Source: Paraspadella gotoi
Taxonomy: Eukaryota > Chaetognatha
NCBI GenBank assembly: GCA_051294375.1
Contig: CM119269.1
Span: forward strand, 4,621,098 to 4,685,097
Direction: 5' to 3'
DNA length: 64,000 bases
The notes under the pieces were generated by a model. It saw only the letters and a program-made list of their open reading frames with translations. It searched no databases and was not told the DNA's origin. The position numbers and the translations under genes are program-made. Positions within the stretch are counted from its first letter, which is position 1. Every line of letters starts with the position of its first letter. Shown here piece after piece: positions 12,042-25,646 of this stretch.

Positions 12042-13080
12042 CGCCCGAACGATCGCGAGACAGAGAGGGTGACGACCTCGCGCACAAACCGAATCCGACC
12101 GAAACCTGAAACCTTTGGCAGCAGAATTGAGGGGGGATACCTGTTCGTCCAAATTTAATAGCTCAATCAGTTCATTATGAAAACCGAAGAATCGACTCCA
12201 AACCGCGTTTTACCTCTCAAACCATAAATCAGTTTAAAAGCTGACTTGATCATTAAAGATTTCTAATGAATTACTCCAAAGCACGGATGGGCCAGTGTTC
12301 TAATCCCTTTCCCTGATCTTACACAGAAAATCCCAAACACGGAATCATTCATCCCAAACCTTCACGGCCCATTTTCACTGAGCACATCAACCTCCGTCAT
12401 CTTTCGGTAACGTCTTGTCACAGAGCGACTCACACTGCCATTTTCACACCCCGTTTTCGTGCGATTATCCCGCGTCACTTTATTTTTCAAATGATAACAC
12501 GCAGTTGGCGCTTATATCGGATTGATGCTTCCGCCCAACGCCGAGCTTTTTTTATTTTTTAATAGAAAAAAAAAAACTTTTTTTTTTGATCTGTTTGTTT
12601 GAGCCAGTGAAGCCGTTGTCGTTTCTCAAAGTTTGGAAGATTCCGGTTCATCGTTTTGAAAAGACTTTTGCAGTTTCTTTCCCTTTCAAAGTTGAGTCAA
12701 AACTCTTCGTTCTTTTTTCTGTTTCTTTTGTTTAGCGAAGGATTCGAAGGTCGCCCGAACGCCGAGAGGGACGACATAGAGGCCGAACTGCGCGACGTTG
12801 CTCAAGGATTTTTATGATTTTGTTGTCGTGTAGTCGGTTTGCCGCCAGTTTATTTTACGTCATTTGTTCAGACCGAACACCGAATGCAATTTAGTTTATT
12901 TTTTTTTTTTGCTCGGCCCGACTCGTTTGTTTTGATTAGTATTAACGCGTTATCCATGTTAAATATCTTGAAAATAAAAGGCGTGCTTGGTTGAAGGTTC
13001 CTTACTGCAAAGATTTATTTCTTTCAATTTATATTTGAAAATGAGAAATTATAATAGTTTATATTATGAGAAAAATATTG
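11481..13080. other. No gene supported; GA tract and CT microsatellite
   Basis: 11520-11680 is A/G-rich, 11720-11740 a CAA repeat, and 11978-12034 a perfect CT microsatellite. The rest is ordinary non-coding sequence. Confidence 0.6.
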
Positions 13081-13091
13081 TTTATATCTTT

Positions 13092-13205
13092 GCGAGTCTT
13101 CAATCACTTGTGATGAAGACTCGCAAAAACTAGAGTCGAAACATGGTCATTAATAAAAATAAATTGCTATTACAACAACGAATTTTTTCGTTTCATCTCT
13201 AAATG
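13092..13205 (+). mobile_element. Dispersed repeat with hairpin and hammerhead-like core
   Basis: Positions 13092-13124 fold as an 11-bp stem (GCGAGTCTTCA with TGAAGACTCGC), one bulge, a 4-bp stem and a 2-base loop. Overlapping it, GATGAA, then GACTC and GAGTC as a stem, then GAAAC resembles the catalytic core layout of a hammerhead ribozyme (CUGAUGA, stem II, GAAA), with the first core bases altered. A diverged copy lies at 29453-29560, sharing CACTTGT, GATGAA, AAACATG, TTGCTATTACA and CATCTCTAA. Probably a retroelement tail; the element type is not determined. Confidence 0.45.
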
Positions 13206-13499
13206 AAAATATTAAAACAAAATAAACGTAATCATGTAAACTTTTTTCCATCAGTAACCAAATCGACAAAAATTATGATTTGACGTTTTTCAAATCGCAG
13301 CGCGTGATTTCATTTTGTTTCAGAAATCTGTTTGTTGGTGATTAAATAGTAGATGAAAATAATGATCCTTTTGTTCTAAAACTTTTATTTTATTAAAATG
13401 CGAAACGAAGCGACCGCCCCCAGGGAGAAATACCAAAAAAAAAAAATTGTGATTGATTGTCAATGATAATAATTCTCGTTTTTATAAGAGTGAAATTGA

Positions 13500-13932
13500 A
13501 CCAACAAATTCACGGGTGATATTCTCATTCTTCCCATTCTCCCATTCTCATCTTCCCATTCTCCCATCCTCCCAATCGTTTCACCTCAGATTTTCTCCTT
13601 CCTCCCGTTGCTTCTCTTCATTTTCATTTCCTTTCCTCTCCCGATTCCTCGTCTAAAATTTCGCGCATAACCTACGCTATTTATTCCTTACGGCCCGAAT
13701 CTTTCCTTATTTTCTTTCTTTTCTGTCCTTCTTTCTTTCATTTCGTTCTTTCATTTCTTTTTTATCTTTCTTTTCGTTCATTTCTTTCTTTTCTTTCTCT
13801 TTTCTTTTATTTCTTTCTTTCATTTCTTTTTCTTCTTTCTTCTTTTCATTTCTTTCTTTCTTTCTTTCTTTCTTTTTGTGTCTTTCTTTAGGTTTTTTTA
13901 ATTTGTTTTATACTGTTATTTTTCTTCTCTTA

Positions 13933-13979
<47 letters not shown>

Positions 13980-14862
13980 TTTCTTTCTTTTCTTTCTTTC
14001 TTTCTTTCTTTACTCTTTCTGTCTCTCTTTCATTTTTTTTTATTCTTTCATAAACTCCATCTTTTAAGTCGATTCCATAAATATTAATCCCCTGGCCTGT
14101 CTAAAGGGTCCTTGACAAAATTTTTCTCCTTCTGTTTTCCTTCTTCTTTCTTTCTTTCTTTTTTAGTTTCTTTATTTCTTTTTTAATTTTTTTTTCCCGT
14201 CTTTTTTGAACAAGATTGAACCAAAAAAAAAATATGAACAACCCGGAAAATATATCTTATTATAAAAAAAAAACCAAAATCCCAAGATTTCCCGATGGGT
14301 GGTCTTTCAGAATTCTCAACAGAAAAACCTCTTTTCACGGATGATCTGAACTCAAGTATGCTCAACAATCTGTTTGTGTTCACCATTACCCTCGTCGACG
14401 CTGGCCCAATTGAATTAAACAATTGAAATAACAATTTTCTTTTTTTTTTCACGAGGGAGGTCCGGAGGTCGGTCTCGCGTAAGAATTTCGTTAACAAGTT
14501 TTGGTTAAAAGATTAATATATCAAAAACTAAAACTTATGTACAATAATATGTCATTGTACAGAGTGAACGCTTCTCCTACTCCGATCTTACTCCTTATAC
14601 CTACCAATTTTTATGCCTTACTCGAAATTTCGCAGCACGACGCACTTTTTTTTTCTTCCTCAGAAACAAACACTCGACGAAGCATTCAAAGGATCTCTCT
14701 TCATTCCTGTCATGAATTGCCGGAGAAAAATCTTGTTACGACATCGACAAACGGGGGAAGGAAATCAAAGACCCGCATTTTATCTCTCCTCTCGCTACTC
14801 CTTCTCGCTGAAATCTCTCTCTCCTCTCTCTCTCTCTCTCGCTCTCTCTCTCTCTCTCCTCG

Positions 14863-14893
<31 letters not shown>

Positions 14894-15467
14894 CATCTCT
14901 CTCTCTCTCTTTCTGCGTCCTGCGACCTCTTACCCAATTCGCTCGCTAATCCCCAATCTCTATCACTCCTTTTCTTGCCTTTTTTTTCTCTTCACACCTC
15001 TTTTTTCCTCTTCTCCTTCTCCTCTCTCTCTCCTCATCTCTCTCTCCTACCTCTCTCTTCTCTCTCTCGGCTCTCCTCTCCTCTCTCTCTCTCTTGATAC
15101 CCAAAACCTACCCTATTTCCGATCTCATCTGTTTTTCGGACAACCATATTCTATTTTCTAATTGTCTCAGCTATCTTTTTTCTTCTTTTCTTCTTTTCTC
15201 CTCAACCTTAAATTCTTTTCTATGAACTATCCTTCCTTCGGCTACTGGCTAAAACTGTCTCCGTTCTCTCCTCCCGCTTACCTTTTATTCCATTGATAGA
15301 TAGAGCTTTGCTTTTTAAACTACTCTCTCTCCTCTGTCTCTTCTTTTTGATCTCTTCTGATTTACCTCCTCCACACCAGACGTCATCTCTCTCTCCTCTC
15401 CTCTCCTCTCTCTCCTCTCTCCTTCTCTCTCCTTCTCTCTCCTCTCCTCTTTCTCTCCTCTCATCTC

Positions 15468-15499
<32 letters not shown>

Positions 15500-16025
15500 T
15501 GTTTCTCTCTTCGAGTCTCCTTTCTCATGTCACCTTACTACACAGACCGCATCTATTCTCATTCCCTCTCTCTCCATCCCCTTCCTCTCTCTGCTCCCCC
15601 TCTCCTCCCCTCTCGCTCTTCTCTCCCTCACTCCCCTCTCTCCATCTCTCCTCTCTCTCTCTCTCTCTCCTGTTCTCTTTCTTCCGAGCTCTCTCATTTC
15701 AACCTTCCCCACAGACACGGTCTTTCTCTTCTTCTCTCTCCCTCTCCTCTCTCCTCTCTCTCTCTCTTCTCTCTCTCTCTCGTCTCTTCTCTCTCTCCTC
15801 TCCTCCCTCTGCTGCCTCTCTCGGTCCCCTTTTCGTTCAAAAAGAACTACGAGCGAAGAAAGAAAGAGGACGAATGTGTATATATATGTCTACAGGTTGG
15901 TGGGTACGAAGTTGGACCTTCTGTCCGAGAAGGACGAGGACGCGATTTGACGGACGACGACAACGACGACGACAACGACGACGACAACGACGACGGACGA
16001 CAACGACGAGGGATGACCTTCCCGG
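13500..16025. repeat. Pyrimidine-rich low-complexity block
   Basis: 13690-14040 is largely (TTTC)n, 14790-15090 and 15370-15840 are imperfect (CT)n. Long Ser/Leu or Arg/Glu frames here are repeat artefacts. A GAC run at 15955-16000 sits at the right end. Confidence 0.75.
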
Positions 16026-16029
16026 CTGA

Positions 16030-18691
16030 ACTGGCCTGATTAATCTCCTAGGACTCCGATAACGACATTTCATCTCAAAGGCGATCGTTTTCTTCGACGC
16101 GAATTGGCAAAACGGCTGGCCGAAGCTTTTTGCCGACGCTTTGCCGACGCTCGGCTGACGAAACGCCGGAAGGCTTGCCGACATTTGGCCGACAGTGGCC
16201 GACGCCGGGCAGACGCTTGACCGATCTAGGCTTTGCCGACACTAACCAACTCAACAGAGAGAAGTCTCCTGCTATCTCTTGGTGCTCGGAAGTCAGAGAT
16301 GTATCGTAGGACTATGCATCTGGGGCTAAAAAACGTTAAAGGTCTATTCGCAAACAAAGAAGGTCGCGGTGTTGGGAAAAGAATCACTGGATTAATCTCA
16401 AGCAGGTAATTGAATGATAAAAGATGTCAGACCTAGATCATACTAATCTTGTACTCCTAGTTGTGTGTGAGCGGAAGATCACGGCAACATTAGGAAGTCC
16501 GCGGGCACAGAGCGAGATTCGAAATTCATGAGAATTATATTTGTGTTGCAAGTAAATTGTAGGGACGTTCTTTTGGCTTGTTGTTTCACTATTACACAAG
16601 TTACGCGTTCGTCAGGGCCGCGAGTAGACCTTGAATCCTTTAGTTATGATTCTTTATTTTACCTTCTCAGTAGACTGTTCCAGAAATCGAAGGGACTGGT
16701 TCTTGTGGCACGTGGATTCTACAGTCGCACAAAAGTTCCCAAGGGGAACATCCCCGGCTTTTTTAGACTCAGTTCTTGAGCTCGTTGGAGAGCATACTAT
16801 ACTTACATTTATATCCGATTTATTTACTGTAGTCAATTATTCACAAAAATGAAAACAATCAATTACAATCTCCATGAGGAAAAATGGAAGTGTTTATCCA
16901 TACAAGGTTAACCAATGCACATAAAGCAGTGTAGGACAGGAAGTAATGAGAAAAATATATTGATCCTCAAATACTAATAAAACAAGGCTCACAGATAAAT
17001 AGGATACAATATCACAAAAGGCAGACTCACTATACGAGTCAAACATGTAAAATTCAAGATTGTTATTTGGTTAGGGTTGTGCCAATGCAGATTCATCGTT
17101 TCGTTCAGAGGCACAGTACGTCTGAACTGCACTAGCTCGTTACTTCAGTTAACTCGATGTCTTCTCTCCAGAAAGATGATACTGAGACTGTCGCCGTGTT
17201 GATGCTCTCCCTTTCTTTCCAACACCGTTGGTGGACAGGCGGGTCTAATTTCGTCGTAAAACTCTTAGTCTCCTTCGTCCTCAGTCAGACCACAGAAAGG
17301 ACAAAGACGTCGGCGCGTCTTTGTTACCCCCGTCGTCGTCGTTTCCAATCCTATCTCTTATCTATTTCTCTCTCTCCTCTCTTTCAGCTCCATGGCTCTG
17401 TGACTAAATTGGATCAAAGGCAACCTTTCATATCTCCCGAAAACTCCAAGATTTATAATTAAAAACAATACTTTTATGTTCAAATACGCCAAAAACAATA
17501 TAAAAATACTTACTCACACATATCACCAACTTAAAAATCTAATCCCATAAAATCCACCTAATCAAAAATAAAAATAAACCAAACCATTATCACACAAAAA
17601 AAAAAGAAAAAAAACTCAAAGAAAAAAAACAGAAAAAACACACGAAATAAAACAAAAATTAACCAACGACATATAAAAAATATATGCATAACAATAGACG
17701 CAAATACAAGAAAAAAAAACCTCACACAAACCAAACATAAAACATAACACCGAAAAAAAATCTAATAATCCTAAACTAAGCAGATAATGTAAATCTAACC
17801 CACACAACAACACAAAACACAAATCCCATGTATAGGAAGAAAAAAAGAATAACAATAATAAACATCCTCAAATATAAATAAACATAACTCGATAAAGATT
17901 AACTCTCTCTCTCTAAGACTCCTCCTTCTCTTCCCTCTCTCTCCCTACCTCCGGTCGTCGCTGCGTCCTCTCTGCTCGCAGGTTATGTTTGTTGTTTGTG
18001 TAATTGTGTTTTTTGCGCCCGCATGGTAGTGCTACTTTTTTCACTTTTTTTCACGTTGTTAATATTTCTTTTTTATGATACACGCCCATTTGACATTTGC
18101 ATCGAAATTTGCTTTTATATCTTCTCCCCTTTTATAGTTTTCAGTCGTCTATTCTCCCTTCAGTACATCTGCTCGTAAGGCGGGCATCGGGCTCGCTAAC
18201 CAGTCACTTATACAAGTATGGAACAATCAACTATGGGCGAATTATATGCATTTAATTTTGTAAGTGGACAGAACGACGGGGCGGGACAGACCATACCAGC
18301 CGACCCAGACCCGACCCGAAAAGTGACTTATAGAGTTTGCTCCGCGAAAAGAAGTAAAAAGGAAAAAAAGAGTACTAAAAATAAAAAGACGAAAAAACCA
18401 TCCTGCCTGATTGCAGAGAGAGAGAAAAACAAAAAAAAAAACATTTCCTCCGGTTTTAATTGCTTTTATTGCCAAAAGTAGAGTTCGTCGATGGTTTCCA
18501 GTCGGGTATTCGACCTTACTTCCCCCCCCCCGTTCTCCTCCCCATTGGATGATGGCAATCGAAGACGAAAGGCTTTGACTCCGGCTCCATTTGCTTTTTA
18601 GGTCAGATTTCTGTATATAGCACATCCTAATTCTATAATACACTATGTCGTCTGCGGTCGCCCCACNNNNNNNNNNNNNNNNNNNNNNNNN

Positions 18692-18723
<32 letters not shown>

Positions 18724-20218
18724 TTTCTTCCCCGGAAAAGCGCTGAGCACACTTGGGCCGATTTTTGGACAACCTCATAACGTAAAACACAACTCGAAAT
18801 CTTTCAATTCTTACTCGTTATTAATTATCGTTATTGCTTTCGCTTGTCTTATATTGTATTAAATGTAATGTTAAAACTTATATACTATAAAGGATATACA
18901 TAGTATATATTTCGCGCTCTCTCTCTCTTTCTTTCTTTCCGACAGACATAATTTTTTTCCGTATAATTTTTGTAAAACTCGATGTTCTATAATGATTCAA
19001 GTGACTGACCGACCAAACTATGGCATTCATACTGACTAACGACAAATCTCGTGAGTGCTTGTACCCATCCACCGCTCACTCCTCTTTCTTCCCCCGCGAA
19101 CCGCCAAACCTCCTTCGAATTACCCAAAACCAGAAACTCTTCGTCTCTCTGTCCATTCGAGTAAACCTCTTTTGTGCGACCCGATTTAACTTCGGACTAC
19201 CTCAACCACGCTCACTCAGAAACTCTCCCTCGGCATCGTACTCGCGATATCAAAAGACATGTGTCAGCCGCGTGGTCGAATTCGCTCGATATTGGCATTC
19301 GGTCGCGAGCCAACGCCACAGCCCTGTGTACCGCTGGCGCCGGACGCGCTCAGCGATAGGCTTCTTGGCGGCGCCCTCGCCTGTCCCGCAACCGTAAGTC
19401 TCTTCGCCGCGTGATCCGAGGGAAAAGGAAAAGCACCAAAACGACAAGAGAACGCCCGTCGATTAGTTAGACCATAAAAAAATGCCTACTATACTCTCTT
19501 CTTTGCCCCTCCTATCTTCTTTACAGCTAACATCCCTCACCACCTCTCTCTCTCTCTCTCGTCTCGACGTTGTCCCACTCCTTCATCCCTCTCTCTCTCT
19601 CGCCATGCCCACTGCAATCTCTCTTCTACTCATGCGTTCTTGCCGTTTGGCCTCCATCTCCTCGATCAATAATCACGTCTTTTCTTTTCAACGTACCCGT
19701 CCGCTCTTTCAAAATTTTATCTACTCTTTCTCTCATCCTGTTCTGCTCTTCCTTTCTTTCAACTTTTTCCCGAACGCCCTAATTGTCCTTCTTTATCTTC
19801 TATCTCTCTCGCTCTTTCCTCCCCTCTACAATTTCCCTGCCATCCTACTTTCACGTCCCTTTTTAAATCTCTTTTCTCTCTCCTCGTCTCTTTCCTTTCT
19901 TTCAACTCCCTCGTCGACATCCTTAATTTTATCTTCTTCTCTCAAATCCTATTTGCCAATTCTAACGTATCTCTCTCTCACGCATCCCGTCACTTCAGCC
20001 TCCATTTCTTCTCTCCTCCTTATTTTAAACCTGCCTCATTATGCTTTAACATTTCTCTTTTTCTTTTACTCATCTTTCCTCTGTTCTTTGATCCACTCTC
20101 TCCTGTCCGTCTGCACGTCCCATCCTATAACTATCTCCTCTCTTACCTGAAAATCCGTTCCGCTATAAGGCTCCTTCTCTCTCACTTTTCTTCACTCTCT
20201 TTATTTTTCTTTCTTTCA

Positions 20219-20307
<89 letters not shown>

Positions 20308-20320
20308 CTTATCTCTTCAA
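16030..20320. other. No gene supported; small repeats
   Basis: 16100-16260 holds many irregular copies of TTGCCGAC. 17460-17880 is very A-rich. 18667-18691 is a 25-N gap followed by a GA tract. 19480-20150 is pyrimidine-rich. No splice-consistent exon chain was found on either strand. Confidence 0.5.
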
Positions 20321-20330
20321 TATTCCTCTC

Positions 20331-21019
20331 CCATAGACGTCGCACAAACTCCTCATGACCGCCCGGATTGGATTGTGACCCATTCAGTGGTAACCGCGGG
20401 CTTCGTCGTGATGTTGTCGTCGTCGTCGTCGTCGTCAGCGTCGTGAGTCCGTTTGTCTGTCGGGGCGTGGAGCGTGGGCATTTCTTATCAATCAAGACTG
20501 GAAACTGAAAGCCTTTCCAGATAATTCCTCCTTCTCACTGATTCTGGTGATGAGAATTGCGATATAAAGAAACAACTAAGTCACAGTTAGAACTGTTGCC
20601 ATAGCAAGTGCAACAAAATTGTTGTTCTGACAGTTCGCGCTAATGTTATTTTTTGCGACTGATGTTGGTAAAAAAAACCGACGAATCTGACAACGAATGT
20701 CGCCTCGCAGTTTGAGGTTGACGTGATGAGGTCGGGTGACTAAAAGCCACCGCCTCCATTAATGTGATCATTTAAAAAAAAATTTGAACAAGCAATGTCG
20801 GATCAGCACAAGATAATTAAGCTAAATCAGCTAATTGCCCAGAAGTATGAAAAAATAGTTTATAACTTTATTTAACTTATTAAATTTATTTACCTAATGA
20901 CTTGCCTCTTTCTTTTTTTTCTTCCAAATTGTTTCCCTAAATAGCAAAATCTATTGTGTTTTTTTTTTTTTTATTTGTTGTTTATAGAAAGCTTTTTAAA
21001 TTATATTCAACTTCTTAAA

Positions 21020-21077
<58 letters not shown>

Positions 21078-21379
21078 AGATTTGAGTTGTTTGATTTGAT
21101 TTATTATGCTCAAAATGTGAATGTTTAACACAGTAACAATGTAACAGTTAATGAACCGTACATATACATGTAATGTACACATTTTAAAGAAATGTAAATA
21201 AATTAACAAAACAAAAAATACAAAGTGGACTAATTATATACATAGTTTAAATTTCAGTATTTACACATAGATCCCGTTCCTTTTTTAACGGTTCCACACT
21301 CTCTCTATCCGAATCATGATATGCTTTAGTTTTTCTTATGTTATTTAAGAGTATATATCAGAAAGAGGAAAGGAAGAAG

Positions 21380-21434
<55 letters not shown>

Positions 21435-21603
21435 CCGTGTGAACTTAATGCTGTATAGTGCGCTTATTACCTTCAAAAATGANNNNNNNNNNNNNNNNNN
21501 NNNNNNNTTTCGGCGCCACATTGTCTGGCGCGTCGTGGCTCCCTCGTCTTCGCTCGCGTTCGAGGACAAGGAAAACACCATAAAAAATCTCTTTCTGCTC
21601 TCT

Positions 21604-21651
<48 letters not shown>

Positions 21652-22048
21652 TCTCTTCTCTCTCTCTCTCTCTCTATCTCTTTCTTTCACTCCCTTTTTA
21701 TCTTTTTCTCTCTCTGTCTCTCTCTTATCTTTTCACTCCCTTTTTATCTCTATCTCCTCTCTCTTTCTCTCTCCCTCTCTTTCTTTCACTCCCTTTTTAT
21801 CTCTTTCTCTCTCTCCTCTGTCTCTTTCTTTCTTTCTTCATTCCTTTTATCTCTCTCTTTTCTCTCTCTATCTCTCTCTCTCTCTCTTCCTTCCTCTGTC
21901 TCTCTCTTATTTTACTCTCTTTCTTTCTTTCTCTTCTTTTACTCCCTCTCCCTCTGTCACTCTATCTATTCTTCTCTCTCTGTTTCTCTCTCACTTTCTT
22001 TCACTCTCTTTATTTTTCTTCTTTTCCTCTCTCTCTCTCTCTCTCTCG

Positions 22049-22094
<46 letters not shown>

Positions 22095-22797
22095 CTTCTC
22101 TCAATATTTCCTCCTCCCATAGACGTCGCACAAACTCCTCATGAGCCCCCGATTGGATTGTGACCCATCAGTGGTAACCGGGGCTTCGTCGTCGATGTTG
22201 TCGTCGTCGTCGTCGTCGTCAGCGTCGTGAGTCCGTTTGTCTGTCGGGGCGTGGAGCGTGGGCCATTTTCTATCAATCAAGACTGGAACTAAAGCCTTCC
22301 AGATAATTCCTTTCACTGATTCTGGTGATGAGAATTGGCGGATAAAGAAACAACTAAGTCACCAGTTAGAACTGTTGCCATAGCACAGTGCAACAAAATT
22401 GTTGTTCTGACAGTTCCGCTAATGTTATTTTTGCGACTGATGTTGGTAAAAAAAACCGACGAATCTGACAACGAATGTCGCCTCGCAGTTGAGGTTGACG
22501 GTGATGAGGTCGGCGTGACTTAAAGCCACCGCCTCCATTAATGTGATCATTTAAAAAAAATTTGAACAAGCAATGTCGGATCAGCACAAGATAATTAAGC
22601 TAAATCAGCTAATTGCCCAGAAGTATGAAAAAATAGTTTATAACTTTATTAACTTATTAAATTTATTTACCTAATGACTTGCCTCTTTCTTTTTTTTCTT
22701 CCAAATTGTTTCCCTAATAGCAAAATCTATTGTGTTTTTTTTTTTTTTATTTGTTGTTTATAGAAAGCTTTTTAAATTATATTCAACTTCTTAAAAG

Positions 22798-22851
<54 letters not shown>

Positions 22852-23128
22852 GATTTGATTTGAATTTGATTTTATTATGCTCAAAATGTGAATGTTTAAC
22901 ACAGTAACAATGTAACAGTTAATGAACCGTACATATACATGTATGTACACATTTTTAAAGAAATGTAAATAAATAACAAAACAAAAAATACAAAGTGGAC
23001 TAATTATATACATAGTTTAAATTTCAGTATTTAACCATAGATCCCGTTCCTTTTTTAACGTTCCACACTCTCTCTATCCGAATCATGATATGCTTTAGTT
23101 TTTCTATGTTATTTAAGATATATATCTC

Positions 23129-23178
<50 letters not shown>

Positions 23179-23222
23179 AGAGAGAGAACCCCGTGTGAAT
23201 CTTAATGCTGTATAGTGCGCTT
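20331..23222. repeat. 1.1 kb direct duplication (20331-21465 and 22117-23222)
   Basis: Two near-identical copies start at CCATAGACGTCGCACAAAC and end at GCTGTATAGTGCGCTT, about 1786 bp apart. They differ mainly by single-base insertions or deletions and by the length of internal GTC and GA tracts. Each copy is bordered by CT and GA microsatellites; a 25-N gap is at 21483-21507. The end motif recurs inverted at 47406-47440. Short frames inside, such as MSDQHKIIKLNQLIAQKYEK at 20795 and 22573 on the plus strand, are kept in both copies but no gene could be built. Confidence 0.85.
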
Positions 23223-23993
23223 CATTTCAAGTTAAATCCTGGCGCCACCGCTTCCCTTTTTTTCGCGAAGAAAGAAAGAGAAAGAAAAGGGGCGAAAAAA
23301 AAAGAATCCCTCTGGTGTCGGTGGCGCGAAACTTTTATGTGGGACATAAAAACAAAACTCGCGGGTTTCGCGAGATTTGGCGCCGAATCTGCGTTGAGCG
23401 ACTAGTCGTCGTCGTCGTCGTCGTCGTCGTCGTTTCGGATCGTCTTCAGCCCGCTATTGTCGTTGTCTGAGTCATTAATTTCATGTCTGGAAATTAATAT
23501 CTATCTGTGGTTATTAAACTTGATCAATTTGACAATGAAAAAAACAATACGACAAAGTGGAAATTTGAAAAGTCACAGTCATCGACGCAGCCAGAAGTTT
23601 TAGGGTTTTCAACCGGGTACAGTGAGGTTTAAAAACGATTAGCGAATAACCGAGTCAAAAATATTTTCAGTTGATTAAAAAAGAAATTGATTTTCAAAAT
23701 TTTTTAACGACGATAAACTCCCATGAACCAAAGAATTTTTTTGTCTCTTACTTGCAACAAAGATTAATGATATCATATGAGAAACCCAGGGTAGATATTT
23801 TTATGTCTTTTTTTAACCTCGTGTCGATTAGACGCTTCCTCTATTTCCGGAAGACAACACTAACTTTCCTCTCCTCCATTATAGGAAGCTAATATTCGAA
23901 TTTTGTATTTAGGAAAAATACTTTTTGCAATGTATAATAAAGTAAATCGTATTATTATATTAGTTTATTAATTGTTTAACTTTTCGTACTCAC

Positions 23994-25038
23994 CCTTGCC
24001 GGAAGTAGATAGTCCCGCCGAGGTCTCACTTTCCCGCGGCGTCCAGGGTTCACAGCCGGAAACAAGCGCTTCACTCGATCCGCGAGCCTCGTTTTCGTCG
24101 ACGACAAAATGGCGGCGATGATCGACGATGGCGCTGCGATCGCCGGAGACGCAAATGGCGGTCGAAGAGTCGGTGGCGTCGTCGTCGTCGCCGGAAATGA
24201 CGCGAACGTGGGACGAGGACGCCGAAGACGCGACCAGGGACGAAGGATGATGAGGAGGAGGAGGGGGAGGAGGAGGAGGAGAATGAGGAAGAGGAGAACG
24301 CAGCGAGGAAAATTCGGGCGACGTCGTCTGACCCACTTCCGGGCGGAGGTGGGACGGTGGCGGTGGTGATTGTTGCTGCGGCGGCGGGTGCGGCGGCTGC
24401 GGCGGCGGCTGATGGTGAAGCGGCCTTTGCGACAAAAGACGCGTCAGGAGATCTCCGTCGGCGGTGGAATCTGTGGTGGCGGCGGAGGTGGTGACGGTGG
24501 TAGTGGCCGTGGTGGTGGCGATGACTCTGTCAGTGGCGCTACGCTCAGCGGCGGAGTCCTCACCCGCGGGTAAGTCGTAAGGTGGAAACGAAACGGATTC
24601 GACGGAACCAGAATCGAAAGAAGGCTAAACAAAACAAAAGAAAAAAACAAAAAATTGTTGTTGTTTTCTTTTGACGCTGAGTGGCCACTGGTCACTGGTC
24701 ACTGGTCACTGGTCAATGGTCACCCATTACTCGAGCTAATTAGCGTCATTCTCGAAAGAGAGATCTGTTATGAATGGGTAAATATGATGGGAAAAACCAT
24801 GGAAATGTTTATTTAAATAAATAATTAATTAATCGAAATTAGTTTATCACCTGTTTCGAAAGATCGAGAAGCGAAAAAACTGCCTCTAGTTCTTCGCGTT
24901 TCGTCGCCGACGTCGTCGTTGTTGTTGTTGTCGTTGTCAGCGCGGCAGCCGCCGTCATAGGGGTTGTCGTCGTCGTCTTCATCGTCGTCATCGTTGAAGG
25001 TGATAACATCATCGTCGTCGTCGTCATCGAAGGGCGTC
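23994..25038 (-). CDS. Thr/Pro-rich exon pair, probably Schnurri-type gene block N
   Basis: Exon 25038-24851 (acceptor TTTTTTCGCAG, donor AAACAG|GTGATA) is Thr-rich and ends KREELEAVFSLLDLSKQ; exon 24624-23994 (acceptor TTTTGTTTAG, donor AAGG|GTGAGT) reads PSFDSGSVESVSFPPYDLPA, then Thr and Pro-rich text with HHQPPPQPPHPPPQQQ, ending SAGLSTSGK. Phases are 1 in, 0 between, 1 out. These fit exactly between the last exon of block A (phase 1 out) and the first exon of the 35.6 kb block (phase 1 in), and the composition is alike, so one long protein is likely (inference). The other frame of the first exon is Asp-rich but does not join the second exon. No start codon or stop is assigned. No conserved domain is recognised here. 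Confidence 0.55.
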
Positions 25039-25059
25039 CTGCGAAAAAATGGCAAAATG

Positions 25060-25468
25060 AATAATTGATTGAATTAATGAATCTGTGACTGGAGCGATTT
25101 TTTGAGAACTCGTCACCGTTCAGTGTTTACACTTGAAGAGATATCATCAAAACCAAAAGATAAATATCCTTAAATCAATGTATATAAATATTCTTATCCA
25201 CAAACCCGATACATGTCGAAACTATCATGGTGTTATTTGAAAGTGTTTAAAAGTAACATTGTAAAACGTAAGCATTGCAAATATTGTAAACATTTTTTCA
25301 ATGCCGAATGTATTCTAACAACTTTTTATCATATTTTGATACTTTGGTATAACATGACTTCTATTTTTACACGTAATTTAATAGCTTGTCTTACCTCTCT
25401 TATCCCCTTTACTTCTCTTTACTCTCTTTTTCCGCTCATCTTTTCTTTCGCTCGACTTCTCTTCGCTC

Positions 25469-25504
<36 letters not shown>

Positions 25505-25615
25505 CCTCTTTTTTTCGTCTCCGACAACTCGTTTTTTTTTCACGGTTATTTTCCCAGACATTCGACTCAGCCTTTCTTTTTCAATAACTGTCTTCTTCTT
25601 TCTTCTTTCTTCTTC

Positions 25616-25646
<31 letters not shown>

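Noticed and set aside
14501-16039. Long Ser/Leu frames on the plus strand
   Set aside because: Entirely within CT microsatellite DNA; the complementary strand gives Arg/Glu frames of the same length.
22101-22587. Coding candidates on both strands of the duplicated unit
   Set aside because: Exon-like pieces exist on each strand but phases clash, and indels between the two copies break every candidate.
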